DNA of 8,634 bases from positions 1 through 8,634 of the forward strand of contig JAJZRD010000166.1 of the NCBI GenBank assembly GCA_021845945.1, read 5' to 3'. Positions 5,883-8,634 of the stretch are shown one piece after another (the stretch's first letter is position 1; each line of letters begins with the position of its first letter). Below the pieces are notes generated by a model. The model saw only the letters and a list, made by a program, of their open reading frames with translations. It did not search any database and was not told the DNA's origin. The DNA is from Chloroflexota bacterium (lineage in GTDB: Bacteria > Chloroflexota > UBA6077). A program made the position numbers and the translations under genes.

Positions 5883-6321
5883 CAGCTCCGCTTGCACCGG
5901 GTGCAGGCTGTGCGAGTTCGCCTGCGCCCTGGAGAAGACAGGCACCTTCGATCTGGAACTCTCCCGCATCCGGGTGGCTGCTCCCCAGCCTGCGGCCGCC
6001 ATCAGCATCGCCTGCCAGCTGTGTGAGGGAGTGCCCTGCGTCGTCGCCTGCCCCAGAGATGCCCTTTCTGTGAGGGCGGAGGACGGCACCATCGTGCTGG
6101 ACAAGGGGTTGTGCACAGGGTGCGGTTGGTGCATCGAGGCCTGCGATTTCGGCGCCATCGCCCTGGACCCGGGGACGAAATCGGTCGTCATCTGCGACCT
6201 CTGCCGGGATCTCCCCGAGCCCCGGTGCGTGGAGAGCTGTCCCAAGAAGGCCCTATCGCTGTCGCCCCAGTCGGCCGTGGCCGGCCGCTCCCGAAAGAAG
6301 GCTGCGGAGCAGTTGATGTAG
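5857..6321 (+). CDS. Four-cluster [4Fe-4S] ferredoxin-like electron-transfer subunit of AOR
   Basis: The 154-residue soluble protein should carry electrons to or from the AOR encoded just upstream. Cysteines fall in four groups: C13-x2-C16-x2-C19-x3-C23; C53-x2-C56-x4-C61-x3-C65; C86-x2-C89-x2-C92-x3-C96; and C113-x2-C116-x7-C124-x3-C128. This is sixteen ligands for four [4Fe-4S] clusters, the layout of the DmsB/HycB/CooF family, plus an extra C8. There is no Tat or Sec signal, so it is cytoplasmic. The AorA subunit of bacterial AorABC enzymes (known from Aromatoleum) has the same domain type, but no FAD/NAD-binding AorC gene follows here, so the final acceptor is probably ferredoxin or something encoded elsewhere. 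The basic tail (GRSRKKAAEQ, 143-152) lies beyond the cluster region. The gene starts within aor and ends the overlapping gene run. Confidence 0.9.
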   Translation: MHRRHIVCDSSACTGCRLCEFACALEKTGTFDLELSRIRVAAPQPAAAISIACQLCEGVPCVVACPRDALSVRAEDGTIVLDKGLCTGCGWCIEACDFGAIALDPGTKSVVICDLCRDLPEPRCVESCPKKALSLSPQSAVAGRSRKKAAEQLM

Positions 6322-6326
6322 GAGTC

Positions 6327-6411
6327 GTAGTCCGCTGCTGGGAGCGCGGCCGTCTCGGCCGCCCCGGAGACGTGCCGGCCTTCGGCCGGCTGCGGGCAAG
6401 ATGCCCACTAC
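6327..6411. repeat. Multi-hairpin palindromic element after the AOR operon (element 3)
   Basis: GTAGT at 6327-6331 and ACTAC at 6407-6411 bound three perfect hairpins: GCGGCCG 6346-6352/6356-6362 (loop TCT), GCCGGCC 6374-6380/6384-6390 (loop TTC) and GGGCA 6394-6398/6402-6406 (loop AGA). It begins 5 nt after the Fe-S gene stop. GGCAA at 6395-6399 can also pair with TTGCC at 6426-6430, which is directly followed by TTTTT (6431-6435), so the region could terminate transcription. The ends resemble those at 364-454 and 8299-8378. Confidence 0.7.
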
Positions 6412-6626
6412 AACCAAATTGGGAATTGCCTTTTTCGGCGACCTTCGCTAACATCTCCTAGCAAGTACACCCTTCTCGGATTCCCCAGTCTGTACCCTTT
6501 GATTTTCCGCGTGTTGCGAAAGATCGATAGCTTTGCCGGCATCTAAGATGCGAAAGATCCGTCGTGCCTCCCGGCACGACTTGCCGAGAGGTGAGGAGAA
6601 TAGACTCGCCAGATAATGCTGGGCCT
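6412..6626 (+). promoter_or_regulatory. Structured leader before the LysM-NlpC gene
   Basis: No gene is supported here. TGCGAAAGATC occurs twice, at 6515-6525 and 6549-6559. Between them lies CTTTGC (6531-6536), which can pair with the GC-GAAAG of either copy, giving two mutually exclusive folds. Other stems are GCATC/GATGC (6539-6543/6547-6551, loop TAA) and a strong hairpin GTCGTGCC/GGCACGAC (6561-6568/6573-6580, loop TCCC), followed by AGGAG at 6594-6598. The arrangement looks like a cis-regulatory RNA. I could not match it to the c-di-AMP (ydaO) or c-di-GMP consensus. Confidence 0.45.
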
Positions 6627-8243
6627 TTGAAGCCCCCGACGAAGACCCGTTCAAGCCGTAGGAAGCGCTTCAAGAGGCAGTTGCCCCTCGCTTCCCGACT
6701 CTCCCTTCACCTGCTCGTGATGGCCGTGGTGGGAGCCTCTGCCCTGCTGGGCGGCGGCCGGTTGCTCAGCACCGACTCGACCACTCCTTTCGGACTGGCC
6801 TTCTTCTCTGCGTCCCGAACCGCCGCCACCGATCCGGGGATGCTGGCGGTCAGCCTGGCGGCTTTCCCTGTGGCGACCCCAGTTCCCAGTCCCTCCCCTC
6901 TGGCGCTGGCAGCCGCGGGCGCACCCGCTCTAGCTCAGGAGGAACCCTCCGCTTCAGCGCTGTTCGTGGCCGTCGACCCTATCACGGCCCTGGCTAAGGG
7001 CCAGGAGGATGGGGTGGTGGCAGTGCGCGCGACGACCTCCAGCCGGGGCGGTGAACGGGCACCGGAGCCCACTCCCCCGCCGGCCCCCAGCCCGACTCTC
7101 AGTCCGACCCCGACGCCCACTCCCAAGGCGGGGCCCCTGAAGCCCCAGACCTACAAAGTGGCGGCCGGGGACACCCTGCTGGGGATAGCCTACCGGTTCG
7201 GGATCACACCCGAGACGATCCTGTGGGCCAACAACATGGGCAACGGTGATCTCCTCCAGATCGGGGACGAGCTGACCATCCTGCCGGTCTCCGGTGTGCT
7301 CCACAAGGTAAAGAAGGGGGATACCCTGCTGACCATCGCGGAGGCCTACGGGGCGGATTCGGCCAAGATAGCTGAGGCTAACCAGTTGAGTGACACCAAC
7401 GCCCTGCAGGAGGGGCAGCAGCTGGTGGTTCCCGGCGGAATGATGCGGACGACGGAGCCGATCACGGGGCTACCGAGCGCGCCGAGCCAGCAGGAGCTGG
7501 CCAAGGCTCCCAAGTACGTGGTGAAAGATGGGGATACCCTCCTGTCCATTGCCGACGCCTTCGGGGTGAGGGCTTCGGTCATCCAGGTGGCCAACGATCT
7601 AATGGATCCCGACAAGCTGAAGGTCGGGCAGGAGCTGGCGATCCCCGGAGGGGTGCCTCCGGCAGCTGCGGCACCCAGGCCTGCCGCGCCAACCCCCAAG
7701 CCGGCAGCCGCCGCGACTGCCCCTGCGGCCGCGCCTGTGCAGCCGGCGCCCACGCCGACGCAGAAACCGGCGCCGACCCCGACGCCCAAGCCCGCGCCCA
7801 GTCCGACACTCGCTCCCAAGCCGGCGCCGGCACAGGCAGCCGCCGTGGCACCTCCGGCTCCGGCCGGGGACATAGGGGCCCGCATCGCGGCCATCGCGCA
7901 GAAGTACCTGGGGTACCGGTACGTCTGGGGCGGCAGCTCGCCCAGCGGCTTCGACTGCAGCGGTTTCACCTGGTACGTGTACAAGGAGGCGGGGATCAGC
8001 ATCCCGAACCACGACCTGGGGGGACAGCTCAACGCCGGACCCAGGATCGGTCGAGACCAGTTGCAGCCGGGCGACCTGGTATTCTTCCAGAACACCTACA
8101 AGGCCGGCCTCTCTCACAGCGGCATCTATCTGGGCGGGGGGCGCTTCATAAACGCCGAGACGGAGGCAGTGGGGGTGCAGATCCGCTCCCTCTCCGATCC
8201 TTACTGGTCGGCGCGGTTCGTCGGAGGCTCGAGGCCACGGTAA
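6627..8243 (+). CDS. Membrane-anchored LysM x3 - NlpC/P60 peptidoglycan hydrolase
   Basis: This predicted cell-wall endopeptidase cuts stem-peptide bonds outside the membrane. Numbered from the longest frame (GTG 6564, 559 residues): basic stretch KTRSSRRKRFKR (28-39); one membrane segment LSLHLLVMAVVGASALL (46-62); low-complexity Pro/Thr-rich linker (168-188); three LysM domains at 196-240, 246-290 and 317-361, each with a GDTLL core; a second Pro/Ala/Lys linker (365-434); and an NlpC/P60 domain (437-555) with Cys465 in FDCSGF, His518 in SHSGIYLG, and Asn530 (FINAE) where His is more usual. The start is unresolved. GTG 6564 lies in a hairpin, and codons 6564-6626 lack the gene's G/C third-base bias, which appears right after TTG 6627, so I chose TTG 6627 although it has no good ribosome site; GTG 6591 is another option. 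It looks monocistronic. Confidence 0.88.
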   Translation: MKPPTKTRSSRRKRFKRQLPLASRLSLHLLVMAVVGASALLGGGRLLSTDSTTPFGLAFFSASRTAATDPGMLAVSLAAFPVATPVPSPSPLALAAAGAPALAQEEPSASALFVAVDPITALAKGQEDGVVAVRATTSSRGGERAPEPTPPPAPSPTLSPTPTPTPKAGPLKPQTYKVAAGDTLLGIAYRFGITPETILWANNMGNGDLLQIGDELTILPVSGVLHKVKKGDTLLTIAEAYGADSAKIAEANQLSDTNALQEGQQLVVPGGMMRTTEPITGLPSAPSQQELAKAPKYVVKDGDTLLSIADAFGVRASVIQVANDLMDPDKLKVGQELAIPGGVPPAAAAPRPAAPTPKPAAAATAPAAAPVQPAPTPTQKPAPTPTPKPAPSPTLAPKPAPAQAAAVAPPAPAGDIGARIAAIAQKYLGYRYVWGGSSPSGFDCSGFTWYVYKEAGISIPNHDLGGQLNAGPRIGRDQLQPGDLVFFQNTYKAGLSHSGIYLGGGRFINAETEAVGVQIRSLSDPYWSARFVGGSRPR

Positions 8244-8298
8244 CACGATCGAGCTGGCGGAGGCCCCGGCCTACTGCTCTGTCACACTGGTCTTGATC

Positions 8299-8378
8299 TG
8301 TAGAGAGGGGCCCTGTGCCCCTCCGCCCGCGGAACACCATGCACCACCGGGCGGCAGGGCAGAGCGCCCTGCCCTACA
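8299..8378. repeat. Palindromic element between convergent genes (element 4)
   Basis: TGTAG at 8299-8303 and CTACA at 8374-8378 bound two perfect hairpins: GAGGGGC 8305-8311/8317-8323 (loop CCTGT) and GGCAGGGC 8353-8360/8366-8373 (loop AGAGC). A central inverted repeat, CCGCCCG 8323-8329/8348-8354, can pair across the middle instead. It is the only notable structure in the 159-bp gap between the LysM-NlpC stop and the OsmC stop, so it may serve as a two-way terminator. Its layout and ends match element 1 in iorA. Confidence 0.8.
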
Positions 8379-8402
8379 TATTGGAACCAGTTTGGCAGAG
8401 TT

Positions 8403-8634
8403 CTACTCCAGATGGGCGTTTACCCGGATCTCCACGTTGTTGCGTAGGGCATTGGACACGGGGCAACCCTGCTCGCCCTGCCGGGCTAGCTCCTCGAAGC
8501 GGGCCTGGTCCAATCCGGGCACCACCCCGTGGACCTCCAGTTCCATGGTGGTGATCCTCGCTCCTCCCTCGGTTACCTCGAAGGTTGCGGTGGCCGCGAT
8601 CTCCAAGCGTGTAGGCGGAGCTCCGGCCTTTGCC
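8403..8634 (-). CDS. OsmC/Ohr-family protein (C-terminal part; gene runs off the window)
   Basis: Read on the minus strand, the frame is open from the window edge to TAG at 8405-8403. It gives a 76-residue C-terminal segment: AKAGAPPTRLEIAATATFEV, then a central strand ITTMELEVHG, then RQGEQGCPVSNALRNNVEIR. The GCPVSNAL helix start with its cysteine, followed by an NVEI strand, is the C-terminal hallmark of OsmC-like proteins, where this cysteine is one of the two redox-active residues that reduce organic hydroperoxides. The first cysteine and N-terminus lie outside the window, so peroxidase function and OsmC versus Ohr or YhfA subtype cannot be decided. The TTG at 8606 is internal, not a start. 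The gene is convergent with the LysM-NlpC gene. Confidence 0.85.
   Translation of the reverse strand, partial: AKAGAPPTRLEIAATATFEVTEGGARITTMELEVHGVVPGLDQARFEELARQGEQGCPVSNALRNNVEIRVNAHLE

Noticed and set aside
6480..6600. c-di-AMP (ydaO) or c-di-GMP riboswitch
   Set aside because: Expected from gene type, but the conserved cores (for example CCCGACAGCTAAC-like or the GCAAACC/GACGCAAAG segments) are not present on the plus strand. Kept only as an unclassified leader.
6448..6673. Two short minus-strand frames in the gap before the LysM-NlpC gene
   Set aside because: Both cover the hairpin-rich leader, lack ribosome sites and show no domain; more likely chance.
7060..7130. Pro/Thr-coding tandem DNA in the LysM gene as a minisatellite or CRISPR-like repeat
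   Set aside because: The repeats are short, irregular and explained by a Pro/Thr-rich wall-spanning linker; there are no spacers.
7346..8095. 249-residue minus-strand frame with Gly/Ala-rich repeats
   Set aside because: It is the mirror of the Pro/Ala/Thr linkers and the NlpC domain; the low complexity comes from the linker codons.

Overview
The window is GC-rich bacterial DNA with tightly packed plus-strand genes for anaerobic, ferredoxin-linked catabolism of aromatic 2-oxoacids, followed by a cell-wall hydrolase gene and the 3' end of an oppositely oriented OsmC-family gene. Oxygen-sensitive 2-oxoacid and tungsten oxidoreductases, a LysM-NlpC/P60 envelope protein, strong GC bias and many small palindromic repeats suggest an anaerobic or facultative member of Chloroflexota. 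That placement is an inference; no rRNA or marker gene is present.

Layout. 1-1348: 3' part of iorA (indolepyruvate:ferredoxin oxidoreductase alpha subunit), overlapping by one base iorB (1348-1962). 1963-2256: non-coding, with three hairpins just after iorB and a possible leader before the next gene. 2257-3555: paaK-type arylacetate-CoA ligase. 3556-3645: gap filled by heptamer repeats. 3646-4038: small tandem ACT-domain protein. 4035-5882: tungsten aldehyde:ferredoxin oxidoreductase (AOR). 5857-6321: four-cluster [4Fe-4S] subunit. 6322-6626: non-coding, with a multi-hairpin repeat and a structured leader. 6627-8243: membrane-anchored protein with three LysM domains and an NlpC/P60 peptidase domain. 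8244-8402: gap between convergent genes, holding another palindromic element. 8403-8634 (minus): OsmC-family protein, cut by the window edge.

How the genes fit together. IorAB oxidatively decarboxylates arylpyruvates, made by transamination of Phe, Tyr or Trp, to arylacetyl-CoA plus reduced ferredoxin. PaaK interconverts arylacetate and arylacetyl-CoA. AOR interconverts aryl aldehydes and aryl acids using low-potential electrons, with the four-cluster protein as its likely electron partner. The ACT protein has no catalytic domain and is probably a small-molecule sensor for the pathway. The ACT, AOR and Fe-S genes overlap by 4 and 26 bp, which implies coupled translation.

The least ordinary part is the repeat content. 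Three compact elements with TGTAG...CTACA-like ends and internal hairpins (364-454, 6327-6411, 8299-8378) lie at gene borders, or in one case inside the iorA reading frame, where the element is translated as a linker. Two heptanucleotide arrays sit at the iorA/iorB and paaK/ACT junctions. The first overlaps the iorA stop region so that gaining one 7-bp unit would fuse iorA in frame to iorB.
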